A stretch of 64,000 nucleotides of DNA from the NCBI RefSeq assembly GCF_007994135.1, contig NZ_VLKF01000001.1:1178001-1242000 (forward strand). The letters are read 5' to 3'. Under the pieces are notes generated by a model. That model ran no database searches. It saw nothing but the letters and a program-made list of their open reading frames with translations, and was not told the origin of the DNA. The DNA comes from Modestobacter roseus. Its GTDB lineage: Bacteria; Actinomycetota; Actinomycetes; Mycobacteriales; Geodermatophilaceae. Within the stretch, counting starts at the first letter, position 1; each line of letters opens with the position of its first letter. Positions 1 to 10,830 of the stretch are shown here, piece by piece. A program made the position numbers and the translations under genes.

Positions 1-87
1 TGTCACCGCTGGCGGCTTCGGTCGCTGGGCTGGGTCTTCGGGTCTGGTGGGTGGGGTTGGTGGTGGGTGGGTGTGGGTGTTGTTGTG

Positions 88-3210
<3,123 letters not shown>

Positions 3211-3312
3211 CACACCATCCAGCCTTTTCTTGCAAAATGTTGTGTCGCGTCCACTGTGCAGCTCTGAAACGACGAGCCCCCCGTAACAAGGGGTGGCCGA
3301 TAGTTTCACAGT
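3211..3312 (+). other. 23S-5S internal transcribed spacer
   Basis: About 100 bases between the end of 23S and the start of 5S. It is less GC-rich than the coding sequence and contains no tRNA. It presumably holds RNase III/RNase E type processing sites, which cannot be pinpointed by eye. Confidence 0.8.
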
Positions 3313-3430
3313 GTTACGGCGGTCATGGCGAAAGGGAAACGCCCGGTCTCATTCCGAACCCGGAAGCTAAGCCTTTCAGCGCCGATGGTACTGCCCGGGG
3401 GACCGGGTGGGAGAGTAGGACGCCGCCGGA
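3313..3430 (+). rRNA. rrf: 5S ribosomal RNA
   Basis: The sequence starts with GTTACGGCGGTCATGGCG and ends with a complementary ACGCCGCCGGAC, giving the usual terminal helix and about 118 nt. The internal GAAACGCCCGGTCTCATTCC and CCGAACCCGGAAGCTAAG motifs are typical of 5S. It is the last gene of the rRNA operon. A strong hairpin follows about 14 bases downstream. Confidence 0.97.
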
Positions 3431-3443
3431 CAATCTTTCAACG

Positions 3444-3477
3444 AACGGGGGTCGGAGCATTTGCTCCGGCCCCCGTT
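3444..3477 (+). terminator. rRNA operon terminator
   Basis: A 15-bp stem pairs AACGGGGGTCGGAGC with GCTCCGGCCCCCGTT, with one G-U pair and a tiny loop. TTTCG follows. It lies directly after 5S and is the expected factor-independent end of the rRNA operon. Confidence 0.9.
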
Positions 3478-3596
3478 TCGTGCGTTCAGGGCCTCCTCTG
3501 CGCGTGCGGGCCAGGACCCCGAGGTGGTCTGGTGGCCGCGATCCGTTCCGGTCGCGCTCAGGCGTGCGCCGATTCCCAGTGAGGTACGTACAGACC

Positions 3597-5612
3597 ATGA
3601 CTTCTCCGCGACGCGGGCCCGCAGGTTCCGACCGAGGTAGAGGCGGCTCTTCCGGGGGCGGCGGCCGAGCAGCCGGCGCCGGCGGCCGATCCGGCGGGCC
3701 GCGGCAGGGGAGTTCAGGTGACCGCGGTCGCCCCGCGGGCCACCGCGGCTCCAGCAGCGGCACTGCACGGTCGGCGGGTCAGGGTGGCCGCCCCCAGCGC
3801 GGCAGCGGTGATGACCGTCCCCAGCGTGGGGGTGGGGACCGTCCGTCGTGGCAGGACCGCCGCCCCGCTGGTGACCGGCCGCAGCGTGGGGGCGGGGACC
3901 GTCCGTCGTGGCAGGACCGCCGGCCCGCTGGTGACCGGCCGCAGCGTGGGGGCGGGGACCGTCCGTCGTGGCAGGACCGCCGTCCCGCCGGTGACCGTCC
4001 GCAGCGTGGGGGCGGGGACCGGCCCTCGTGGCAGGACCGCCGTCCCGCCGGTGACCGTCCTACCCGTGGCGGGGCCGACCGTCCCGCTGGTGACCGTCCG
4101 CAGCGCGGGGGCGGCGACCGTCCCTCATGGCAGGACCGCCGTCCGGCTGGTGAGCGTCCGCAGCGTGGGGGCGGGGACCGTCCGTCGTGGCAGGACCGCC
4201 GTCCCGCTGGTGACCGTCCTACCCGTGGCGGGGCTGACCGTCCCGCCGGTGACCGTCCGCAGCGCGGGGGCGGCGACCGTCCCTCATGGCAGGACCGCCG
4301 TCCGGCTGGTGAGCGTCCGCAGCGTGGGGGCGGGGACCGTCCCTCATGGCAGGACCGCCGCCCGGCTGGTGATCGCCCCACCCGTGGCGGGGCCGACCGT
4401 CCCGCCGGTGATCGTCCGCAGCGCGGGGGCGACGACCGTCCCTCATGGCAGGACCGCCGCCCGGACCGCGCGGCCGGACGGCCGGCCGGAGGGAACGACT
4501 GGCAGGATCGCCGCCCGGCCCGCACCGGTTCCGCCGACCGCCCGTCGTGGGAGGACCGCCGCCCGGGTGACGCCGACAGCGCACCGGACGACGCCGTCCG
4601 ACGCCCCGCCGGGCCGGAGCTGCCCGACTGGGCGGACGCCCGGGAACTTGATCCGGCCGTCCGGACCGCGCTCCGCGGGCTGGACTCCCGCAACTCCGAC
4701 GTCGTCGGGCAGCACCTCGTGGCCGCTGGCGGCTTGCTGGAGGACGACCCGGAGCTCGCCCTGCAGCACGCACGCGCCGCGCGCGACCGGGCGTCCCGAC
4801 TGGCGGTCGTGCGGGAGGCGGTCGGCGTCGCTGCCTACCACGCCGGTGACTTCGCGGAGGCAGCTCGTGAGCTCCGTGCCTACGCGCGGATGACCGGTGA
4901 CCAGAGCTACCGGGCCGTCCTCGCCGACTGCGAACGGGCGCTCGGGCGTCCGGAGACCGCCCTGCGGTTGGTCCAGGAGGCGCTGGAGACCTCGCCCGAG
5001 GGCGAGGAGCTGGTCGAGCTGCGGCTGGTGGAGGCCGGTGCACGGCAGGACCTGGGCGAGCAGCGTGCCGCCGTCCTCGTGCTGGAGAACGCACTCGGTG
5101 GCCGGCCCACGCCCGCCGCGCTCGGCGCCGCGGACCTCGGCCGGCTGCGCCTGGCCACGGCCTACGCCGACCTGCTGCTCGACCGGGGCGACGACGAGCA
5201 GGCCCAGCAGTGGTACGCGGCCATCGCCGCCGCCGACCCCGACGATCTGACCGGCATCAGCGCGCACTTCGCTGAGGAGGTCGAGGACGAGGAGACCGCG
5301 GACTCGGAGGCCGACGTCGTCGAGGCGGAAGCCGAAGAGGTCGAGGCTGAAGAGGCCGAGGCCGTCGACACGGAAGCCGACGAGGCCGACGAGGCCGACG
5401 AGCAGCTCTTCCAGCCCGCGTCCGCGGAGGTGGACGAGCCGTTCGACGAGGAGATGCTCGCTGCGGTGACCGGACCGGTGACCGATGCCGACATCGAGGC
5501 CGAGGTCGCCGAGCTGCTGGGGGAGACCCCGCCGCCGGTCGAGCGCGACCACAACCGGCTCTTCCAGGCACCTCCCGGCCCTGAGGACGAGCACGACCGT
5601 CTGACGGACTGA
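3597..5612 (+). CDS. Disordered 20-residue-repeat protein with TPR domain and acidic tail
   Basis: A 671-aa protein in three parts. Residues 1-75 are Gly/Arg/Ser-rich. About 75-295 is a tandem array of charged 20-residue units built around DRPSWQDRRPAGDRPQRGGG, interspersed with shorter TRGGADRPAGDRPQR units. About 340-555 is helical TPR-like sequence (Ala/Leu-rich, with repeated DPELAL, GDFAEAARE and GDDEQAQQWY patterns). The last 110 residues are very Glu/Asp-rich. TPR proteins of this type occur beside HAD-phosphatase/TlyA genes in actinobacteria; the repeat array looks lineage-specific. The ATG at 3597 is chosen because the open frame further upstream runs through 5S rRNA. Function is unknown. 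The RGG-like basic front and acidic tail suggest a protein- or RNA-binding scaffold (inference). Confidence 0.85.
   Translation: MTSPRRGPAGSDRGRGGSSGGGGRAAGAGGRSGGPRQGSSGDRGRPAGHRGSSSGTARSAGQGGRPQRGSGDDRPQRGGGDRPSWQDRRPAGDRPQRGGGDRPSWQDRRPAGDRPQRGGGDRPSWQDRRPAGDRPQRGGGDRPSWQDRRPAGDRPTRGGADRPAGDRPQRGGGDRPSWQDRRPAGERPQRGGGDRPSWQDRRPAGDRPTRGGADRPAGDRPQRGGGDRPSWQDRRPAGERPQRGGGDRPSWQDRRPAGDRPTRGGADRPAGDRPQRGGDDRPSWQDRRPDRAAGRPAGGNDWQDRRPARTGSADRPSWEDRRPGDADSAPDDAVRRPAGPELPDWADARELDPAVRTALRGLDSRNSDVVGQHLVAAGGLLEDDPELALQHARAARDRASRLAVVREAVGVAAYHAGDFAEAARELRAYARMTGDQSYRAVLADCERALGRPETALRLVQEALETSPEGEELVELRLVEAGARQDLGEQRAAVLVLENALGGRPTPAALGAADLGRLRLATAYADLLLDRGDDEQAQQWYAAIAAADPDDLTGISAHFAEEVEDEETADSEADVVEAEAEEVEAEEAEAVDTEADEADEADEQLFQPASAEVDEPFDEEMLAAVTGPVTDADIEAEVAELLGETPPPVERDHNRLFQAPPGPEDEHDRLTD
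3820..4460 (+). repeat. 60-bp coding tandem repeats
   Basis: Near-identical 60-bp units (20 codons) follow one another, with occasional 45-bp partial units. The unit centre reads CGTCGTGGCAGGACCGCCG. Variants differ by synonymous changes, which points to amplification followed by drift or conversion. Because the unit is a multiple of three, copy-number changes keep the frame. Confidence 0.93.
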
Positions 5613-5626
5613 GCACCGTCGTCCAC

Positions 5627-5669
5627 ACCGGCCAGGGCTGTCCACAACTCGCGGGCGACCCTGGCCGGT
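5627..5669 (+). terminator. Stem-loop after the repeat/TPR gene
   Basis: A perfect 11-bp inverted repeat (ACCGGCCAGGG / CCCTGGCCGGT) with a 21-base loop lies 15 bases after the stop codon. No T-run follows. It is probably a transcript end or stabilising hairpin. Confidence 0.5.
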
Positions 5670-5698
5670 CGGTGCACCCTCCGGCGACGCTTGCCGGC

Positions 5699-6058
5699 AT
5701 GAGCTTGGCCGTGATCGACCGGAACGACGTCGTGCTGCGTGGGCGGCTGTCCGCCCCACCGGAACTGCGCCCACTGCCCAGCGGCGACACCCTGCTGCTG
5801 TTCAAGTTGGTGGTGCGGCGGGAGAACCCGCGTCCGCGGGCGCCCAGGTCCGACATCCTGACCTGCGTGAGCACCGTGCCCACGCTGCTGCGCTACGCCT
5901 CCGCCTGGCGTACCGACGACGTCGTGGAGGTGGAGGGTTCGCTGCAGCGCCGCTTCTGGCGCACCCCCACCGGTACCGCCGTAGCCTACGAGGTCAGCTG
6001 CCGCCGGGGGCGGAAACTGCAGCGCACCGGGCGCCGGGCCGCGCGTGAGCCGGCGTGA
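5699..6058 (+). CDS. Short single-stranded-DNA-binding-like OB-fold protein
   Basis: 119 aa. The pattern DVVLRGRLSAPPELRPLPSG, then LFKLVVRRENPR, then the DDVVEVEGSLQRRFWR strand matches the OB-fold of SSB proteins, with a basic C-terminus. It lacks the acidic DDDIPF-like tail that partner proteins bind in housekeeping SSBs, so it is probably an accessory SSB or PriB-like paralogue. The ATG at 5699 is preferred over 5672 because the OB-fold begins directly after it. It converges with the DUF1015 gene, whose stop lies 6 bp away. Confidence 0.75.
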   Translation: MSLAVIDRNDVVLRGRLSAPPELRPLPSGDTLLLFKLVVRRENPRPRAPRSDILTCVSTVPTLLRYASAWRTDDVVEVEGSLQRRFWRTPTGTAVAYEVSCRRGRKLQRTGRRAAREPA

Positions 6059-6063
6059 ACCCG

Positions 6064-7386
6064 TCAGTCCTCGTGCGGTCGCAGCACCAGCCCGGTCCGG
6101 GGTTTCGGCACGAAGAGGGTCGACTTGCGAGGCATCCGGGCGCCGCTGCGGGCGACCGCCGCCACGTCCGCCGGCGCGGGGGAGCGGAGCAGCAGGGCGA
6201 CGCCCGAACGTTCACCGGCCAGCCGGAGTGCCTGGTCGACGTCGTGCGCGACCAGCACCGACGTGGGGTCGTCGGCCCGGTGCCACAGGTGGCTGAGCAG
6301 ACCGTGGTGGGCCAGGACGACGTCCAGCTCCCGCCAGGCCGTGGGGGCCTCGGTCGGTACGGTCGCTCGCAGGGCGGCCGTCGGGATCGACAGCTCCACC
6401 ACCCGGGTGCCGTCGGTCACCAGGAACACCGGGCCACGCCCCGTCTCGGCAGTGCCGTCGGCGCCTCTGGCCCAGCGGCGGCAGACCTCGGCGAGTTCCC
6501 CGTCGGCCGGGGTGACGTCCCGCGCGGTCAACCCGGTGGCAGCGGCCTCGACGGCGGCCGGCAGCGACAGGTCGGGCACGACGCGGTGGATCGCCTGCAC
6601 CCGCAGTCCGCCCGGGCCCGTCGGCGTGAGGAAAGCCAGCACGGCGCAGCGCGTGGAGCCACCGGTGGTCTGGTGCGCCCGGGCAGCGGCGAACCGGTGG
6701 TGCCCGTCGGCGATCACCGCCTGGGTCCTGCCCAGCGCGGTGGTCAGCTGCTGGAGCACGGCCCGGTCGGTCACCCGCCACAGCCGGTGCGTCACACCGT
6801 CGGGGTCGGTGACCTCCAGGGTGGGCGCGCCCTGCCCGGAGTGGCGCGTGAGTTCGGCGACCTCCGGCTCCGGGTCGTGGGCCAGCACAATGGGCTCGAG
6901 GTCGGTGCGCGTCTCGTCGAGCAGGGCGCGGCGGCCCTCGACGGCCGGGGCGAACGTGTCCTCGTGCGGCAGCACGGCGGGGGACCCTGCCGGCGGGACG
7001 CGGACCGCCCCCAGCCACCCGGTGGTCGCCGGGAGCCCGGGGGCGGCCATCTCGTAGCGCCAGAGCGCCGCCACGTCCTCCCGGACGAGCACCCGGTCGG
7101 CCAGCCACTGTCGCAGGTTGGCCGCCGCCGCCCGGGCCGAGCTGCGGTCGCTGGCTGCGCGGCCTCCCGGCACGGGGTCGACGTGCGGCAGGATCAAGCG
7201 GACGATGTTGTGCGGGTCGGCCTCGGCCAGGCGGTCGCGGCCGCCGACGGTGACCAGGTCATAGGCCGGGGAGCTGACCCGGGCCAGCCGCGCGGGATCG
7301 TGCTCCCGGTAGACCAGAGCGCGAAACGGCCGGACGTCGAGACCCGTCGCGGCGGAGGGCGGGGCGTCCGCGGTCGGGGTGGGCAC
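6064..7386 (-). CDS. DUF1015 family protein
   Basis: 440 aa, the usual family length. The N-terminal VRPFRALVYREHDPARLARV and SSPAYD motifs and the central DGHHRFAAAR motif (about residue 225) identify DUF1015 (PF06245). The family is widespread in bacteria and archaea. Some members are annotated as kinase-like or serine-related, but there is no settled biochemical role. It starts with GTG at 7386, divergent from the TPR gene 87 bp away. It keeps its usual actinobacterial place near the HAD/TlyA genes. Confidence 0.85.
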   Translation of the reverse strand: MPTPTADAPPSAATGLDVRPFRALVYREHDPARLARVSSPAYDLVTVGGRDRLAEADPHNIVRLILPHVDPVPGGRAASDRSSARAAAANLRQWLADRVLVREDVAALWRYEMAAPGLPATTGWLGAVRVPPAGSPAVLPHEDTFAPAVEGRRALLDETRTDLEPIVLAHDPEPEVAELTRHSGQGAPTLEVTDPDGVTHRLWRVTDRAVLQQLTTALGRTQAVIADGHHRFAAARAHQTTGGSTRCAVLAFLTPTGPGGLRVQAIHRVVPDLSLPAAVEAAATGLTARDVTPADGELAEVCRRWARGADGTAETGRGPVFLVTDGTRVVELSIPTAALRATVPTEAPTAWRELDVVLAHHGLLSHLWHRADDPTSVLVAHDVDQALRLAGERSGVALLLRSPAPADVAAVARSGARMPRKSTLFVPKPRTGLVLRPHED

Positions 7387-7473
7387 CGTCCGATGGTAGG
7401 AGCGGGGTCCCTGCCCGACGGCGGCGGCCGGACGGCGGCGCGGCAGGGCCGGGGCGACGGGGGAGGGACGGCG

Positions 7474-7872
7474 GTGCAGTCAGGGCAACCGGACGGCGGC
7501 GTGTACGAGTGGTACCAGCGCGGTCTGCAGCTGCTCAGCGCCGGCCACCCCGATGCCGCGGCCACCCTGCTGGAGCGGGCGGCCGGCGCCGAACCGGGCT
7601 CCCGCAGCGTGCTGGAGGCGCTGGCTCGGGCCCAGTACGACGCGGGGCGCTACCGGGCCGCGATCGACAGCTTCGCCCGGATCATCGACGCCAACCCGAC
7701 CGACGACTACGCCCAGTTCGGTCTCGGGCTGGCCGCCAGCCGGGCCGGCGATCTCGAACTCGCCGCCGAGCACCTGGCCCTGGCGGTCGCCATGCGACCC
7801 GACCTCACCCACTACGCCCAGGCGTTGCGCGGCGTGCGCGCCCGCCGAGATCTCGCACAGGAGCTGCCATGA
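7474..7872 (+). CDS. Small TPR protein
   Basis: 132 aa. Two to three TPR units are visible: YEWYQRGLQLLSAGHPDAAA, LEALARAQYDAGRYRAAID and AQFGLGLAASRAGDLELAAE. It has no signal peptide. The GTG at 7474 is preceded by GGGAGGG; the longer open frame upstream is antisense to the DUF1015 gene. It overlaps the next micro-ORF by ATGA and probably starts an operon with the HAD phosphatase. It is likely an adaptor; no enzymatic residues are seen. Confidence 0.82.
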   Translation: MQSGQPDGGVYEWYQRGLQLLSAGHPDAAATLLERAAGAEPGSRSVLEALARAQYDAGRYRAAIDSFARIIDANPTDDYAQFGLGLAASRAGDLELAAEHLALAVAMRPDLTHYAQALRGVRARRDLAQELP

Positions 7873-7925
7873 CCCACCCGACGCCCGCCCCCGTGCCCCA
7901 GCACCCCGCGACGGCTGCGGCGTGA
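7869..7925 (+). CDS. 18-residue linking micro-ORF
   Basis: An ATG overlaps the TPR gene stop (ATGA). The 18-codon frame, rich in Pro/Ala/Thr, ends with a TGA that overlaps the GTG start of the HAD gene (GTGA). It exactly bridges the 49-bp gap between the two genes, which suggests a translational-coupling leader rather than a functional peptide. No homology can be judged at this length. Confidence 0.35.
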   Translation: MTHPTPAPVPQHPATAAA

Positions 7926-9010
7926 GCGCCCCCGGGACACCGCCCCTCGTCGCCGGCAGCAACCGGCCGCCGGCAGGCGAGTACGACGTGGCGCTGCTCG
8001 ACCTCGACGGGGTGGTCTACGTCGGCCCGGCAGCGGTGCCCGGGGTGCCGGAGGCCCTCGCCGCCGCGCGTGACCGGGGCATGCAGCTGGGCTTCGTCAC
8101 CAACAACGCCGCGCGCACCCCGGCGCAGGTCGCCGCCCACCTCACCGAGCTGGGCGTGGCCGCCGCGGAGACCGACGTCATCACCAGCTCGCAGGCCGCC
8201 GCGACGGTGGTCCGGGACCTGGTCGGGGCCGGCGCACCCGTCCTGGCGGTGGGCGGTCCGGGTGTGGCCGCGGCCCTCGCGGCCGCCGGGCTCCGGGTCG
8301 TCCAGCGTGCCGAGGACGGACCAGCGGCCGTGGTCCAGGGCTACGGGCCCGGAGTCGGCTGGGCGGAGCTCGCCGAGGCCGTGGTGGCCGTGCGCAACGG
8401 CGCCCGGCACGTGGCCACCAACACCGACGCCACCATCCCCTCGCCGCGCGGGGTGCTGCCGGGCAACGGCGCGCTCGTGGGCGTGGTCAGCGCCGTCACC
8501 GGCCAGTCCCCGGTGGTCACCGGCAAGCCCGATCCGGCCATGCACGCCGAGTGCGTGCGACGCACCGGCGCCACCCGGCCGCTCGTCGTCGGTGATCGGC
8601 TGGACACCGACATCGAGGGCGCCCGGCGCGCGGGGGCGGCCAGCCTGCTCGTCCTCACCGGGGTCGCCACGCCGGCGGACCTGCTCGCCGCCGCCCCCGA
8701 CCAGCGCCCGGACCTGCTGGCCGCCGACGTCGCGGGCCTGCTGACCCCGCACCCGGCCGTGCAGCCGGTCGACGGCGGGTGGCGGTGTGGCAGCTGGCTG
8801 GCGTCCTCGGCCGGGGACCGCCTGGTGCTCCGTTCGGCCGGCGACGGTCCGGACGTCGGGGACGGGCTGGACGGCCTGCGTGCCCTCGCGGTGGCGCACT
8901 GGTCAGCGGACGAGCGACCCACCGGCGGGGACGGCCCGCGGCCGACGATCAGCGCGGCCGACGCCCACTCGGCCGCCGCGCTGACCCGGTGGGAGCTCGA
9001 CGGCGGGTGA
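7922..9010 (+). CDS. HAD-superfamily (class IIA) phosphatase
   Basis: 362 aa. The nucleophile motif LLDLDGVVY is near residue 25, FVTNNAA (motif II) near 60, TGKPDPAM (Lys, motif III) near 200 and VVGDRLDTDIEGA (metal-binding, motif IV) near 222. This is the NagD/PGP-like class IIA arrangement with a large C2 cap; p-nitrophenylphosphatase or glycerol-3-phosphate phosphatase activity is typical, and the substrate is not predictable here. About 90 extra C-terminal residues follow the HAD core. The GTG start overlaps the preceding micro-ORF stop. Confidence 0.9.
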   Translation: MSAPGTPPLVAGSNRPPAGEYDVALLDLDGVVYVGPAAVPGVPEALAAARDRGMQLGFVTNNAARTPAQVAAHLTELGVAAAETDVITSSQAAATVVRDLVGAGAPVLAVGGPGVAAALAAAGLRVVQRAEDGPAAVVQGYGPGVGWAELAEAVVAVRNGARHVATNTDATIPSPRGVLPGNGALVGVVSAVTGQSPVVTGKPDPAMHAECVRRTGATRPLVVGDRLDTDIEGARRAGAASLLVLTGVATPADLLAAAPDQRPDLLAADVAGLLTPHPAVQPVDGGWRCGSWLASSAGDRLVLRSAGDGPDVGDGLDGLRALAVAHWSADERPTGGDGPRPTISAADAHSAAALTRWELDGG

Positions 9011-9066
9011 CCGGGCGGCGGATGGTCCCGCGGCGAGTGTGCGGGCGTCCGGTGCGGGCCGGCAGG

Positions 9067-9405
9067 TCAGAGCATCGAGCGCAGCCGGAGCATGTCGCGC
9101 AGCCCTGCCTCCAGCTTCACCCGCCCACTGGCCCAGGCCGGCGTGAAGTCGAGGTCGCCGGCGGTCAGCGCCAGCAGGTCGTCGCTGGTCATCGTCAGCC
9201 GGATGTCGGCCTTGGGCACCGCCGGCCCCTCGGGCACCGCCGTCATGTCGTGGACGGCGCCCCGGGCCAACCGGCCGTGCACCACCTGCCCGAGGTCGGT
9301 CAGCCGGCAGGAGACGGTCCGGTCGAGGTCGCGGGCCGCGTCCTTGGCGGCCAGCCGGCCGACGAACCCGGTGAGAGCGGTCATGCACTGGTCCAGCGTC
9401 GCCAC
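9067..9405 (-). CDS. SCP2 sterol-binding-domain protein
   Basis: 112 aa. The central pattern ADIRLTMTSDDLLALTAGDLDF followed by WASGRVKLEAGLRDMLRLRSML is the SCP2 lipid-binding fold (hydrophobic tunnel and C-terminal helix). Stand-alone bacterial SCP2 proteins bind lipids or acyl-CoAs. The GTG at 9405 has a strong GGAGGAGG ribosome-binding site. It is transcribed against its neighbours. Confidence 0.8.
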   Translation of the reverse strand: MATLDQCMTALTGFVGRLAAKDAARDLDRTVSCRLTDLGQVVHGRLARGAVHDMTAVPEGPAVPKADIRLTMTSDDLLALTAGDLDFTPAWASGRVKLEAGLRDMLRLRSML

Positions 9406-9772
9406 GGAAGGGGTGCCTCCTCCAGCCGATGGCCGGGCGGTTCCCGGCCGGGGCAGTCCGGGGCGGGACGCTACCGGCGGCCACCGTCACCCGTGCTGCC
9501 GGTCGGGGGCCCGGACCTGCCGCCAGGACCCGGGCCTGCCGGCCTGCGCCGTGAGGCCGTCGGGGTCCGGCCGCGCCGCGGGCCGTCGGCACCGGCCGGT
9601 AGCCTCCGACGTGGTCCCGCCGCCGCCACCCCGGCCGGCGGACCGGCCCGGGGCCGGGACCACCCGGCCCCGATCTCGATGACCCGATCTCGATGACCCG
9701 TCCGACCACCCGGGCGGCCCGCCTGCCCCGGCGGCGACACCCGACCACCGAGACCCGCGGAGGAGGACCACC
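9406..9772. other. Intergenic region with a 14-bp tandem duplication
   Basis: 367 bases between the divergent SCP2 and 86-aa genes. I find no convincing gene in it. It holds both promoters presumably, several GC-rich inverted repeats, and a tandem duplication of CGATCTCGATGACC at 9671-9698. Confidence 0.5.
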
Positions 9773-10033
9773 GTGAGCCAGCCCGACCGACCGCGCCCGG
9801 TGCCCGGCCCCCCACGCGGGGCTCCCAGCGGGTCGTCGGTCGCTCCCACGCCCGGTGGCCGTGACGGCGGCACGGGGGAGTCCCCGGCCCGGCACGACCC
9901 GGCCCCGACCACCCCGGCGGCCGGACCACCGTTCGCCGGCCTGGCCGAGCGGCCGGTGGCCGAGCACGTCGGGGTGTACGAGGCCGAGCACGAGCGGTTG
10001 CAGCGCGAACTGTCGACCATCGACCAGCTCTGA
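9773..10033 (+). CDS. Small Pro-rich protein upstream of tlyA
   Basis: 86 aa. The first 50 residues are Pro/Gly/Ser-rich and probably disordered. The conserved-looking end PVAEHVGVYEAEHERLQRELSTIDQL would form one helix. It starts with GTG after a perfect AGGAGGA. Its TGA overlaps the tlyA ATG by one base (TGATG), so the two are translationally coupled. Short proteins ending in this way commonly precede tlyA in actinobacteria. Function is unknown. Confidence 0.75.
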   Translation: MSQPDRPRPVPGPPRGAPSGSSVAPTPGGRDGGTGESPARHDPAPTTPAAGPPFAGLAERPVAEHVGVYEAEHERLQRELSTIDQL

Positions 10034-10830
10034 TGGCACGTCGCAGCCGGCTCGACGCCGAGCTCGTCCGTCGCGGCCTGGCCCGCTCGAGGGAGCATGC
10101 CGTCGCTCTCATCGCCGAGGGCCGGGTCACCGTCGCCGGCGCCGCCGCGACCAAGCCGGCCACCGGCGTGGAGGCCGCCACCCCCGTCGTCGTCCGCACC
10201 GACCCGGACCAGCCCAGCTGGGTCTCCCGGGGCGCGCACAAGCTGCTCGGCGCGCTGTCGGCGTTCGACGTCGACGTGAGCGGCCGGCGGGCCCTGGACG
10301 CCGGTGCCTCCACGGGCGGGTTCACCGAGGTGTTGCTCAGCCGCGGCGCGCGGGAGGTGGTCGCGGTCGACGTCGGGTACGGCGAGCTGGCCTGGTCGCT
10401 GCGCACCGACGACCGGGTCGCGGTGCACGAGCGCACCAACGTCCGCGAGCTGACCCCCGAGACGATCGGGGGGCCGGTGCAGCTGGTGGTGGCCGACCTC
10501 TCCTTCATCTCGCTGCGGCTCGTGCTCCCCGCCCTGACCAGCTGCGCCACCCCCGACGCCGACCTGCTGCCGATGGTGAAGCCGCAGTTCGAGGTGGGGC
10601 GGGAGAGGCTGGGCAGCGGGGGAGTCGTCCGCGACCAGGGGCACCGGGCCGACGCGGTGCTCACCGTGGCCCGGGCCGCCGCCGACCTCGGCTGGGGCAC
10701 CGCGGGCGTGGTGGCCAGCCCGCTGCCCGGCCCCGCGGGCAACGTGGAGTTCTTCCTCCGGCTGCGCCGCGACGCCCCACCACCGCAGCCGGACGACGTC
10801 GACCGAGCAGTTCAGGAGGGACCACAGTGA
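10033..10830 (+). CDS. tlyA: TlyA family rRNA (cytidine-2'-O)-methyltransferase
   Basis: 265 aa, normal for TlyA. An S4 RNA-binding domain covers residues 1-60 (RSRLDAELVRRGLARSREHA). An FtsJ-type SAM-dependent methyltransferase follows: ALDAGASTGGFTEVLL near 88, ADLSFISL near 154 and KPQFEVGRERL near 182. Mycobacterial TlyA 2'-O-methylates 16S C1409 and 23S C1920 and is needed for capreomycin susceptibility. The gene is coupled to nadK through a GTGA overlap. Confidence 0.95.
   Translation: MARRSRLDAELVRRGLARSREHAVALIAEGRVTVAGAAATKPATGVEAATPVVVRTDPDQPSWVSRGAHKLLGALSAFDVDVSGRRALDAGASTGGFTEVLLSRGAREVVAVDVGYGELAWSLRTDDRVAVHERTNVRELTPETIGGPVQLVVADLSFISLRLVLPALTSCATPDADLLPMVKPQFEVGRERLGSGGVVRDQGHRADAVLTVARAAADLGWGTAGVVASPLPGPAGNVEFFLRLRRDAPPPQPDDVDRAVQEGPQ

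Noticed and set aside
3820..4460. CRISPR-like array
   Set aside because: The 60-bp units are contiguous, without unique spacers, and code a periodic 20-residue protein sequence.
5640..5650. DnaA box (CTGTCCACA)
   Set aside because: A single 8/9 match in a hairpin loop, with no dnaA/dnaN or cluster of boxes nearby.
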